Below are positions 19,248 to 28,353 of a stretch of DNA of 64,000 nt, one piece after another. The first letter of the stretch is position 1. The number at the start of each line of letters is the position of its first letter. The position numbers were made by a program, and so were the translations under genes. The notes under the pieces were generated by a model. It was not told where the DNA came from. It worked only from the letters and a program-made list of their open reading frames with translations, and searched no databases. The DNA lies in the NCBI RefSeq assembly GCF_000026945.1, contig NC_012865.1:62001-126000 (forward strand), given 5' to 3'. This stretch comes from Candida dubliniensis CD36. Its lineage: Eukaryota > Ascomycota > Pichiomycetes > Serinales > Debaryomycetaceae.

Positions 19248-20615
19248 ATGTTTAACACGATACGTAGACACATCAGCACCGGCAAAAACACATCAACATT
19301 GCTAAGAGCGCAGATTGATATTAATGATATTTTAAGTCGACCAAAAGAGTATGAATCTTCAATTCGCCGAAGACAGCTACCTGAAGACTTGATTGAGAAC
19401 ATTAATTACATCACATCAAATCGACCATTACAATCACAATTATTTTCTCAAATCAATGAAATGAAAAGAGAAAGAGATTTGATAGCAGAGAGCTTGAAAT
19501 CAAAGACGGGAGATCTACAGCAATTTAAAGAAAGATTGAAGGAAATCAAAACTGCATTAAAACCATTGGAAAAACAAGTGAAAACCTTGCAAGAAGAAAT
19601 ATATGCCAAAGCTGAATCCTTGCCCAATCTTATAGACAAATCAGTTCCTGCAGACCCTTTGAAAGAAGAAGTTGTCCAGTTTATAAATTGCCATTCTGAA
19701 GAAGATGCTAAAACTTTTAAGACATTATCTGCGCATGATCACAAGGAAATAGGAGTTAGCTTTAATATTTTGGATTTCAATGTTGCATCTAAAGTGTCAG
19801 GACCTTCTTGGTACTATTTAATTGGAGACGGGGCTTTGCTTGAACAAGCATTGATTCAATATGCGCTCTCAAAGGCACGCAAACGTGGTTATTTGATGCT
19901 CACTCCACCTTCGGTTGTAAAGTCAGAGATTGTTAGTGCCTGTGGATTCAAACCAAATGATCAAAATAACGAGAAACAAATTTACCAACTTGAGGATGAA
20001 GGTAAATCATTGACAGGTACAGCAGAGATACCATTGGCCGGGTTTCATGCTTCGAGTGTATTCCCCAGCGGTACTCAGTTCCCGATAAAGTATGTTGGTG
20101 TATCAAGAGCATACCGTGCTGAAGCAGGAGCAAGCGGAAGGGATACCAAAGGTTTATACAGAGTACATGAATTTACCAAAGTTGAGTTATTCCATTTCAC
20201 AACAGCAGAGAAGGCCGCACAAGAATTAGAAGATCTAAAGGATATGCAAGTGGAAATTGTTACGGAATTGGGCCTTTCTGCGAAATTGCTAAATATGCCA
20301 ACATCCGATTTAGGTGCACCAGCGATGAAGAAATATGATATCGAAGCATGGATGCCAGGGAGAGGTTCTTGGGGAGAGCTCACAAGCTGTTCAAATTGCG
20401 GTGATTACCAATCTCGAAGATTAGGTATACGCTATAATAATGATCAAGAAGATCGTCTTAAACACGTTTCAACACTTAATGGTACGTGTATGGCTGTCCC
20501 AAGAGTAATTGTTGCCTTAATTGAACAAAATTACAATTCAGAAAAAAATGAAATTTCAATACCAAGAGTTTTGCAACCATTTATGGACGGTAAAGATAAA
20601 ATCGTTCCTAATTGA
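19248..20615 (+). CDS. DIA4: Mitochondrial seryl-tRNA synthetase
   Basis: This is a 455-residue class II synthetase. The N-terminus MFNTIRRHISTGKNTS is a plausible mitochondrial presequence, followed by the long antiparallel coiled-coil tRNA-binding arm (about 60-120) typical of SerRS. Motif 2 is seen in SRAYRAEAGASGRDTKGLYRVHEF and motif 3 in NGTCMAVPRVIVALIEQN. The TAEIPL serine-site segment is also present. It charges mitochondrial tRNA-Ser. The presequence and divergence from the cytosolic Ses1 type make it the Dia4 orthologue. The start codon CATG overlaps, on the other strand, an alternative ATG of the gene to its left. It converges on the coiled-coil gene with 45 bp between them. Confidence 0.93.
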   Translation: MFNTIRRHISTGKNTSTLLRAQIDINDILSRPKEYESSIRRRQLPEDLIENINYITSNRPLQSQLFSQINEMKRERDLIAESLKSKTGDLQQFKERLKEIKTALKPLEKQVKTLQEEIYAKAESLPNLIDKSVPADPLKEEVVQFINCHSEEDAKTFKTLSAHDHKEIGVSFNILDFNVASKVSGPSWYYLIGDGALLEQALIQYALSKARKRGYLMLTPPSVVKSEIVSACGFKPNDQNNEKQIYQLEDEGKSLTGTAEIPLAGFHASSVFPSGTQFPIKYVGVSRAYRAEAGASGRDTKGLYRVHEFTKVELFHFTTAEKAAQELEDLKDMQVEIVTELGLSAKLLNMPTSDLGAPAMKKYDIEAWMPGRGSWGELTSCSNCGDYQSRRLGIRYNNDQEDRLKHVSTLNGTCMAVPRVIVALIEQNYNSEKNEISIPRVLQPFMDGKDKIVPN

Positions 20616-20660
20616 TATAAATATAAAAATTGTAAATAGAATACCAGTATAAAAGGACAA

Positions 20661-22007
20661 TCAATCCTCATCTGAATTATTAGTAAATTGAATACTACGG
20701 GTTTGGACAACTGGAGTACTAGCAATCCGTTTCCTCTCGTTGACAAATTCATTTTGTTCAATTTCCCCCACTTTGAGCTTATGGAAGTTTCTCAATTTTT
20801 CCATTTTCGATTCTCGATTATTTGTGGGTACTTGAGTATCCTCAATTTGTGCTTGTAATTGTTGGTACTTGTTCAGTAAATCTTTATACTGTTCAAGCTT
20901 TTCTTCATATTTTGTAGTAAGCAACGAATACTTGTCTTCCATCTTGCGGATCTTGCTTTCCATTTCCTCTTGCTTTTCTAGTAGAGTGTTGCTTGTGTTC
21001 TTATCCTCCGCAATTCTGTCTGACTTTTCAAGTACAGCTGCTGATTTGGGCCCTTCATCAATCGTTTTCTTCAATTTATCAATCGCCTCTAAAATGCCTT
21101 CTAATGAAGTCAGCAACAGAGAATTTAGGGGTGAACTTTTCAATTCTGCAACTATTGGACTTACTATTTTTTGAATTAAATCAGAAGGAGGTAACTTATC
21201 TTGTAGTGCAAGATTAGCTGCTTTTAGATCTTCTAACAGTAAATTGATTTCCTTCAACTGTTGCAAATCAGATTCTCTTGCCTCAACATGTGAATGTATC
21301 TTTTTTAACATTTCAACGCCGTCTTTGGATTGTTGAAAGTATGAATTCAAATGATCTGTCAACTCACTTTGTTTCGTATCCTGAGATTTCAATTGAAAGC
21401 TCACAACTTCATTATGTGCATTGATGATATCTTTAATTTTAGAAACCTCTTCTTTAAAAGCATTTAACTTTTCATCTTCACCATCCATTTTCAGGTGATC
21501 ACCAAACACCTGTCTTATTAATTCACGAATTTTGTCCATTGAACTATCAGTAATTTCCACTTTCGGATTGACATCATTATCAGACCTGCTGTTTCTCTCG
21601 TTGAGTTTATCCAACCGAGTTAAAATTTTTTCCATGTCTGCCTTTGTTGCATTTCCTTCTGTCATTACTTCTTCAGAATAAGACACCACATTCCGTAATA
21701 GTTTATTCAAATTTTCATTATTATTTTTCAGTCTATCAAATAGTTGTCCCAAATCAACACTTGTCTGCTTTGATGTCAATTCAATATTGTGTAATCGTTG
21801 TCGAATTTCTTCTTGGGTGACATGAACAAGTTCAAAATGCTCATCTAGATTGTCTGTCTCCAAAAAATTCAATTTGCCAATTTGATTATTCTCTTTATTA
21901 GGTGAAATTGGTCTTAAGGCTTGGTTATTAATCGGCGAAAGAGCAGAAACAGAATTTCTATTATCTTTGCTCTTTGGCGTGATAGGTATATTCTCCTTAT
22001 TACTCAT
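20661..22007 (-). CDS. Coiled-coil protein with two KEN motifs, unidentified
   Basis: The protein has 448 residues and I do not recognise a named family. The first 45 residues are disordered. They carry two KEN sequences (residues 4-6 and 38-40), which are the APC/C-Cdh1 degron motif, and several Ser/Thr-Pro sites (T10, S24, S35), of which S35-P-N-K38 is a full CDK consensus. From about 60 to 410 the sequence is mostly heptad-like coiled coil. The C-terminus is basic then acidic (STPVVQTRSIQFTNNSDED). The composition suggests a cell-cycle-regulated structural protein, for example at the spindle, septin ring or cell cortex. That is inference only. The start ATG at 22007 is clear. Confidence 0.75.
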   Translation of the reverse strand: MSNKENIPITPKSKDNRNSVSALSPINNQALRPISPNKENNQIGKLNFLETDNLDEHFELVHVTQEEIRQRLHNIELTSKQTSVDLGQLFDRLKNNNENLNKLLRNVVSYSEEVMTEGNATKADMEKILTRLDKLNERNSRSDNDVNPKVEITDSSMDKIRELIRQVFGDHLKMDGEDEKLNAFKEEVSKIKDIINAHNEVVSFQLKSQDTKQSELTDHLNSYFQQSKDGVEMLKKIHSHVEARESDLQQLKEINLLLEDLKAANLALQDKLPPSDLIQKIVSPIVAELKSSPLNSLLLTSLEGILEAIDKLKKTIDEGPKSAAVLEKSDRIAEDKNTSNTLLEKQEEMESKIRKMEDKYSLLTTKYEEKLEQYKDLLNKYQQLQAQIEDTQVPTNNRESKMEKLRNFHKLKVGEIEQNEFVNERKRIASTPVVQTRSIQFTNNSDED

Positions 22008-22235
22008 TGGTGTGTAAATTATATGGCATTCAATAATCTAAACGTTTAGGCCACGAATCACTTGTTGATCTGTATGATGTGAGTTTTGTTTTTTTTAAAG
22101 TGTATGTTTGTTTACATTTGTCAACTTCGTCAGTCCTGCATATTGTGCAGGACTATATAAATTATTCATACGTGTTGCGGATTATGTCATAATAATTATT
22201 CTTACTTTTACAAACTTTATATACTTCTATTTATT

Positions 22236-25200
22236 TTAAAATCCAAATTTACTTTTTACAGCAGCGCTGTACATTGATTTCTTTTGATCCTCTAAACCTT
22301 CTGTGAATGTTTGACTGGCTTGGTTTGCATAATCGTTAAAAGTCTCTTCCACTGTTTGAATGCTATTTTGAAGACTTCTCATGAAACCTTGAGACCCCAA
22401 ACCTCCACTATTATTTGTGCCTCGTCTAACTGGCTGGTCATAAGGGCTCGAGCCTTTATCTTTGTTGGTATCTCTGCCTTTTTGTGGATTATATCCGCCA
22501 TAATTGTTCTGTGCATTAGCTTCAGGACTTATGTTATATGCCAACTGTGACTCGGCATTCTTCGGTGACTTTCGGTTAGGTCCAGCAACCAACAATGCTA
22601 AATCATCAACTGAAACATAACTAATTTGGCCTTTGGCCCACAGTAATGTACTTGCAGTTGGACGTGGTGGTATAATGGCATTTTCATTAAACAATCTATC
22701 AGTATTTGTTTCATCCTTGTGGCGGGTTTTTTCATTAGTTGTGATATAAACGGATTCTGTTTTGGAACATCTAACAAACAATTCACCTGATCGTAATAAA
22801 TCTGACTGTGTTGCCATACCTGATTCAAGTGAACCTTTAACTTGTGAGTAGACTTCCTTGGGCAATTTGACATTAGCTATATCAGACAAAGACGGCAAAG
22901 AACATAATTTGACAAACCCAGATTTCACTAAAATGGCCAACACAACACCTTTGTTGCGATAATTTACAACACTGCATTTTAAACAGGAGTCTTCAACAAC
23001 TTTGTGTGATAACTTTTGTTTTGGTAGTTTGAGAACACGAATATCTCTATCCGAGGTGGCAATAACATATGCTGGAATAACAATCCCTTGGCTGAGTTTA
23101 TTGAATGCGCTCATATCTGCAACTGCAGACTCGCCAGTCACCGAGTTTAGCGGGATTAATTGGGAAATACACGATCCTTCAGCGCCACTGGCATCAGTGG
23201 TTCTATAATTCAAATGGGCTGTTTTATCAACAAACACAACTTCAAAGCCACCATTCCCCATTGGAGTAATTTTAAACATCACAAGATTACCACCACAGTT
23301 TGTTCCTACCAACAAAACTATAGACGAATAACCGTCATTGCCGTACTCTTGAATGGAAAATTCAATAGATGTTGGGTAGCAGTTTCCCTGTACAGAGACT
23401 AGGTGTTCTTTTATATTGTCAAGATTGAGTATCACAGCGGGACCTCTGGTTATATCACAAACAACCAATCTTCCTGATTTGTAACCAACGGCACCAAAGC
23501 CGATATTACTCATCTTAATTACCGAAATAGGCTCTGGTGGTTCGATCTGTAACAAGCTAGTTGGCAAAAAAGTGGATGATGCATTTAACGAGCCCAGGAT
23601 TCTTCCACTAATATCTAAAAGTTTAGCATTTTTATTTGCATGTTGTACCCCGCAATCACTATAGTCTTTAGTTGACGATAACCCAGCGTTTCTGTTATTC
23701 TTTCCAAATTTGCAAACAACAACCTCACCAGTGGCCAATGCTACCAATAACTCACGGTTTTCAAATGAACATGACACAAAGATAACTCTCAAGGACTTTG
23801 GATTCCCGTAATCAAATAAAGTCTCCCGAAGACCGATTTGCACAATTCCTTCTACCTCATGTTGCTCACCTTTGGTAACATCGAGAAACCTAACTAAACC
23901 GCTTTCATGCCCGGTGATCAAAATGTTTCTAAAAGAGTCATCATACCCTATTGGTTTCAGAACATTGTTGAGGCCGACAGAGGCTCCACCAAAAAACATT
24001 TCTTTTGTCTTTGAAGTTGCTCCTGTGGATGCCCTACTGGACATAATACTATACCAATCGATTCGTCTAACTTGTTCAACATCAAAAGAGCACAACGGTG
24101 GATGGATGAACGATATAGAAGTGGGCAAAATAACCGTGCCCAAATCAGATGATCCTTGACCACCAGCATGTTCGGCAAATGAAACAAAATAAATTCTACC
24201 CAAATTTGATACCAACAACAAAAAAGATGGGTCATGCCCACCATGGAAATAGGGCGAACCATTTTCAGTAATTGGTAGTATTTTTGTTATTACCTCTTCT
24301 ACTTCGGTTTTATTCAAATAAAATGTTACTGGAATGATTCTTTGTCCTGATTGTGGTTGTGCGTAAAATTCGGCTTGTTTTTCATACGACGTAATCGAGT
24401 ATTTCAAAGTATACCCAAAATCTAAAACGTGAATGGCGTTTTTGGAGTTAGGGTCTCCACCGGTTATAATCAACTTGGTATTCTCTGGATCTTCGCCACA
24501 TACCCATTGAACGGTCTCGATGGGTTGAAACACCTCGGGAATTTCTAATGGTGTCCCTGGTTGATGAATGTTTACGTCAAAAACGTTTCTGGCTTCTAAA
24601 ATTGTACCACTTGCTAGATCCCAAAAAACTATCGAATTGTCTTCATGCACCGTGACAGCGTGTAATCCATTTGGGTGGAAGTGGGCTTCCTTTAGTTTAG
24701 GGATTACTTCCTTAGATGCACCAAAAATCTTCTTCTTCCCCCCGTTTGCAATATGAGATGCCAACTGAAAGCCTCTATGATCTTTTGATAACTGGTAGAC
24801 TAAGATACTTTTTATTTCGCCCGATGCAAGGGAGTAAACGATTGCAGATTGCTGGTATGCGATCAATAAAGTACCGATATCACGAGGGTGCCATTCAATG
24901 GACAAAACTGGTGACATTTTCTCCTTGGGCATTATTTTCTTCTGTAAATTGTCAATTCTGAAGGGAGTTAAATTTATTCTGTCAACATCATAAAACATCA
25001 AACTACCATTTGACAATCCCATAATCAACCAATCCAAAGAAGGGTCTGATTCCATGGCTGTCACTGTTCCAGGAAACAGACCTGTTCCTAATACCTTTTT
25101 TGAGTGCAATGATAATATGCTCAAACCGGTACCTGGTGAGGCACAGACAAGGTATACCCCCTTGACAAATCGAAGAAACGTGATTGGGTTTTTAATGTTG

Positions 25201-25466
25201 AATTCAAATACAACTTCGACATTTAACTGTCCGTATACTCGGACATCGTTGCTGGTTGTTGAAACTGCCAATAACGATTGTACTGGATCATATGCAACTG
25301 CAACTATAGAATTCTGAGGAATACCAAGCTGATTAATCACCTTCAAGTCAATGTGCTTTGGATTGATTTCTTCAGGCGAAAGAGATTTTGACCCCCTTGT
25401 TTTGATGGCATTTGAAACTGAATCCAATGATAATGGAGCCTTTCTCAGTTTTAACTTGTTAAACAT
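22236..25466 (-). CDS. SRO7: Sro7/Sro77-family (Lgl/tomosyn) exocytosis regulator
   Basis: This 1076-residue protein has the layout of the yeast Sro7/Sro77 proteins. It starts with a short basic N-terminus, then two beta-propellers of degenerate WD40 repeats (for example AVAYDPVQSLLAVST, VLSIEWHPRDIGTLLIAY and HFHPNGLHAVTVHEDNSIVFWD). The tail (QTVEETFNDYANQASQTFTEGL) resembles the regulatory C-terminal segment of the family. Sro7 binds the plasma-membrane SNARE Sec9 and the Rab Sec4 to promote docking of secretory vesicles at growth sites. Length is close to yeast Sro7 (about 1033). Whether it should carry the SRO7 or SRO77 name is undecided; CTG-clade yeasts may have one gene. It is divergent from DPM2. 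Confidence 0.9.
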   Translation of the reverse strand: MFNKLKLRKAPLSLDSVSNAIKTRGSKSLSPEEINPKHIDLKVINQLGIPQNSIVAVAYDPVQSLLAVSTTSNDVRVYGQLNVEVVFEFNIKNPITFLRFVKGVYLVCASPGTGLSILSLHSKKVLGTGLFPGTVTAMESDPSLDWLIMGLSNGSLMFYDVDRINLTPFRIDNLQKKIMPKEKMSPVLSIEWHPRDIGTLLIAYQQSAIVYSLASGEIKSILVYQLSKDHRGFQLASHIANGGKKKIFGASKEVIPKLKEAHFHPNGLHAVTVHEDNSIVFWDLASGTILEARNVFDVNIHQPGTPLEIPEVFQPIETVQWVCGEDPENTKLIITGGDPNSKNAIHVLDFGYTLKYSITSYEKQAEFYAQPQSGQRIIPVTFYLNKTEVEEVITKILPITENGSPYFHGGHDPSFLLLVSNLGRIYFVSFAEHAGGQGSSDLGTVILPTSISFIHPPLCSFDVEQVRRIDWYSIMSSRASTGATSKTKEMFFGGASVGLNNVLKPIGYDDSFRNILITGHESGLVRFLDVTKGEQHEVEGIVQIGLRETLFDYGNPKSLRVIFVSCSFENRELLVALATGEVVVCKFGKNNRNAGLSSTKDYSDCGVQHANKNAKLLDISGRILGSLNASSTFLPTSLLQIEPPEPISVIKMSNIGFGAVGYKSGRLVVCDITRGPAVILNLDNIKEHLVSVQGNCYPTSIEFSIQEYGNDGYSSIVLLVGTNCGGNLVMFKITPMGNGGFEVVFVDKTAHLNYRTTDASGAEGSCISQLIPLNSVTGESAVADMSAFNKLSQGIVIPAYVIATSDRDIRVLKLPKQKLSHKVVEDSCLKCSVVNYRNKGVVLAILVKSGFVKLCSLPSLSDIANVKLPKEVYSQVKGSLESGMATQSDLLRSGELFVRCSKTESVYITTNEKTRHKDETNTDRLFNENAIIPPRPTASTLLWAKGQISYVSVDDLALLVAGPNRKSPKNAESQLAYNISPEANAQNNYGGYNPQKGRDTNKDKGSSPYDQPVRRGTNNSGGLGSQGFMRSLQNSIQTVEETFNDYANQASQTFTEGLEDQKKSMYSAAVKSKFGF

Positions 25467-25727
25467 TGCTTTGTCTTTGGTTAACTACAAGTTTCAAATT
25501 GTTGAAAGTAGAAAAGTAACAAATTATCCCGCAGCTCGGTCACACAACTCGTGCAGGCTGTTCATAGTTTGGATGGTAGTGTCCCTGACAACAATGAACT
25601 GAGTTTCTCGTTTTATCTAGTTTCACGAAAAAAATCAAAAAAAGAACAACACGTATAACATTTTTTCAACCAGAACTATTTATTGCAACAAATCTGTGCT
25701 ACTATACTTTTACTTCAGTCTAATATC

Positions 25728-26082
25728 ATGGTATGTCATAACAGTGGTTCCAATCACGAATTTTCTCTATCATCAAAGAATTACATATATTAACAGTTTT
25801 ATTTTACTTTTTTTTTTTTTTATCAAGTGTGCCGATAAACTAATTGGATTTGGAATGCTTGGTGTTGCTGCTTTTGTATTCACATACTACACTACTTGGG
25901 TATTTGTATTGCCATTTATCAATGAAGACAATATATTGAATCAATTCTTTTTGCCAAGAGATTACGCCATCAAATTGCCAATATTGTTATTATTCGTTGC
26001 TGCTTTGGGTGTTGGTACCTTTGTTGGAAAAGTTTTGATTAAGAATCAACAGAAACAGAAAAGTAAGAAGAAAGCACAATAA
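25728..26082 (+). CDS. DPM2: Dpm2, dolichol-phosphate-mannose synthase regulatory subunit (spliced)
   Basis: The predicted protein has 85 residues, encoded by exons 25728-25730 and 25828-26082. The first exon is just the ATG. Exon 2 starts CADKLIGFG, with two membrane segments and a central FTYYTTWVFVLPF and FLPRDYA. This agrees with human DPM2 (84 residues), which has FTYYTAWVILLPF and YFLPRAYA by my recollection. The tail is Lys-rich and ends KKKAQ, also like human. Dpm2 stabilises the ER mannosyltransferase Dpm1, which makes Dol-P-Man for N-glycans, O-mannosylation and GPI anchors. Baker's yeast has no Dpm2, so this gene points to the human-type multi-subunit enzyme. An unspliced reading would need a non-ATG start and a Phe-rich leader. 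Confidence 0.9.
25731..25827 (+). other. Spliceosomal intron in DPM2
   Basis: A 97-nt intron directly follows the start codon. The donor GTATGT is at 25731-25736, the branch-site-like TATTAAC at 25788-25794, a T-rich tract at about 25801-25821 and the acceptor AAG at 25825-25827. Removing it joins ATG to TGT GCC GAT and restores a protein of human DPM2 length. Confidence 0.88.
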
Positions 26083-26240
26083 TTGAGTGAGTTTTACTGC
26101 ATAAGAGATCTTTTTTTTATTTTTATTTTTTTGCCATACCTATCAATATAATTGTATATTAACTATGTTTAGGGAGGTTGAGAATTGAATGAAAAGTGTG
26201 ACGTATACTTTAATATATTTCGTTAAGCAAATCGGTTTTT

Positions 26241-27791
26241 TCACGATCTCACTATATAATTACCAGATTTGGTCATATATTTGACACCCTTGTAAGGCTT
26301 GACTGTATCTCCTAACCCTTTTGCACTAATTATCTTTAAACTGTCGACTTTCAATCCACTGGGAACTGGTCCCTTGTGGCTATAACTCAATTTTAAATAA
26401 CTTGGTTTAGATTTTGCCATCCTTTTATTGTGCTGTTCTTGGCTGTCCTCGTATCTTGGTCCTTCTTCCTCTTCTTCATCACTGGAATTCTCTGTATTGG
26501 ATATAACCGATCCATAGAACACAGGTGAAAACACATTTGGCTTTAATTGTCGTAAAATCCATTCTGCTTTTCCATTTCCTTTTGTTGAAAAGTCTCCATG
26601 GGTAGCACGGTTCATTTTGATTTGATCGTCTGGATGTTCACTTACTATTTCGACACTTAGGAAATCTATTTTAGATATAGACTGGGATAAGTTTAATCTA
26701 ATTTCAAAATCAGGAGTGTTCTCATGGCAAATAAATTCAGCCTCGATACTTGCAGACTTTAGCAAACTCAACGTTGATCGTTTGTCTGACATTCTGTTCT
26801 GGTTGGTTTTGTTGAAATCAATTTGATACCTCATGAGAGTAGATTTCCCATCAGGTGGAATAAATGACAATATGCCTCTGTTTTCGTTCCAAACATCTAA
26901 ATCAATACATCTGTGTAAGCTCGGTAACTGAATTTTGCTTGTCCCTACGGAGTTCAAAGATAACTGCAATGCAGGTACCCCTGTCAATCGACTCAAAAAA
27001 TTGATTTCGCCATCAATATAACCACTAATCAAGTGGTTTTCAATACCGCCGCTGAATGACTTATTGGATGCTGAAGAGTAAAAAGCAGAGTCAAACCCTT
27101 GATTCTGCGTTTCCAGTTGTAAATGTCTTTGTGTTTTACTGGTTGTGGGTTTTATAATGACATTGACGGTTTCGATTACATCGACATACATCTCATTGTT
27201 TGTGTGTTTCACATTGTTTCTTCTCCAAGGTATGTCGGTTGTTTGATGGTTATTTGCTCTATTCAAATCTAAGGGACCTTTATTGCTTACTGCCGTTCCA
27301 GTAGCCTTGGAGGCAACAGTCGTAGCACTGCTGAGAAGCTTGGAAAGTAAGGATTTGTAACTAACCAAGTCTCGTAACTTATTAAAATCTGTGATGTACG
27401 GAGTACCATCGTCTAACATTTGGTATAATAACAATGTTAATATTTCATTATTTGCTTCGATTTTGACACTGTTCAAATCCCCAAAGTAATCTTCCATAAC
27501 CTCAATTAATCTTCGGATAAAAATCGAAGGCAACAATGGGTTTGCATTGTCAATCTCTTTACATAACAAAAAAAACTGTAATGCAGACTGCTGATGTTGA
27601 TGCACAAACAAGTACAACTTTGAGTTTAGTGGAATCTTATTGGAGGTTGTGCTTTTATTATCGATGGTTGTTGAATCGTTAAATGAGGTAACCTTTGGAA
27701 CTAATGATTTAAATTTTGGAATACATAGTGACGTTGTGTACTCGTAAACCAACGAGTTAGTAGAGTCAGAGATATAGACAGCTTCAATCAT
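26241..27791 (-). CDS. APM3: Adaptor complex mu subunit, AP-3 type
   Basis: The protein has 516 residues from the ATG at 27791; the open frame extends four codons to a GTG. The N-terminal longin-like domain begins MIEAVYISDSTNSLVYEY. The mu homology domain follows with VDVIETVNVIIKP near residue 205 and the FIPPDGKSTLMRYQID segment typical of all mu chains. The divergent signal domain includes an acidic EEEEEE insert late in the sequence. The VIETVNVII start and the low similarity to clathrin-type mu chains favour AP-3, which carries cargo from the Golgi to the vacuole. I am sure of the mu family and fairly sure of the AP-3 assignment. It is convergent with DPM2. Confidence 0.82.
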   Translation of the reverse strand: MIEAVYISDSTNSLVYEYTTSLCIPKFKSLVPKVTSFNDSTTIDNKSTTSNKIPLNSKLYLFVHQHQQSALQFFLLCKEIDNANPLLPSIFIRRLIEVMEDYFGDLNSVKIEANNEILTLLLYQMLDDGTPYITDFNKLRDLVSYKSLLSKLLSSATTVASKATGTAVSNKGPLDLNRANNHQTTDIPWRRNNVKHTNNEMYVDVIETVNVIIKPTTSKTQRHLQLETQNQGFDSAFYSSASNKSFSGGIENHLISGYIDGEINFLSRLTGVPALQLSLNSVGTSKIQLPSLHRCIDLDVWNENRGILSFIPPDGKSTLMRYQIDFNKTNQNRMSDKRSTLSLLKSASIEAEFICHENTPDFEIRLNLSQSISKIDFLSVEIVSEHPDDQIKMNRATHGDFSTKGNGKAEWILRQLKPNVFSPVFYGSVISNTENSSDEEEEEGPRYEDSQEQHNKRMAKSKPSYLKLSYSHKGPVPSGLKVDSLKIISAKGLGDTVKPYKGVKYMTKSGNYIVRS

Positions 27792-28353
27792 AACTACCAA
27801 CACTTCTGGTGTAGATCAAATAATTTATCTCGTAACAAAAATCAACTGGCTCGACATAAGAGCGTTTTCTTTTTTAATTTTTCTATGTCTAAAGAAATTC
27901 ACATTTTTTCCTGCCGCTCTTAGTGAGCCAGTACCACTTTTGGTCACTTCCCGTTGCTCTTTTTAATTTTACAAAGAAACCTAGCAAGTTAAACGGGCCA
28001 ATAATATATATATTAAAACAAAGATATAAATTATCTAAATTAAAAAATAAAAATAAAAAACAACCATTAACAAGCAAATAAAATATCAAGCATGGGATTC
28101 TTAAGGGAAATTTGCAAATTATTAGATTCAGATGTAGAATGTTGTTTCAATGTATAAACCATCAAAGAAAGTTACTTCACTGGGGTAATCAAATTGTTCT
28201 CAATAATATTCAAATTCAATTAGACCAACACACACACACAATTTTTCATGACTTTCTTTAAATTTTATCCAAAAAACCAACAAGACCACTTTCTAACTGG
28301 AATAAAATAAAATAAAATAAAAAAATGAGTCAATTTCTAAGCGACTAATTACT
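27792..28353. promoter_or_regulatory. APM3 upstream region / FET34 3' flank
   Basis: This 562-bp gap holds the APM3 promoter and the 3' flank of FET34. It contains an ATAAA pentamer run at about 28302-28322 and the CA-repeat described separately at 28229-28240. No gene or RNA is evident. Confidence 0.3.
28229..28240 (-). promoter_or_regulatory. GU-repeat in FET34 3' flank
   Basis: The plus strand has a CA repeat of 12 bases; in the FET34 transcript this reads as a UGUGUG run about 114-125 nt after the stop codon. The other three ferroxidase genes have a comparable GU run, but the FET34 copy lacks the flanking CGUAAAG shared by the others. It could be a 3'-end processing efficiency element or an RNA-binding-protein site. 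Confidence 0.4.
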
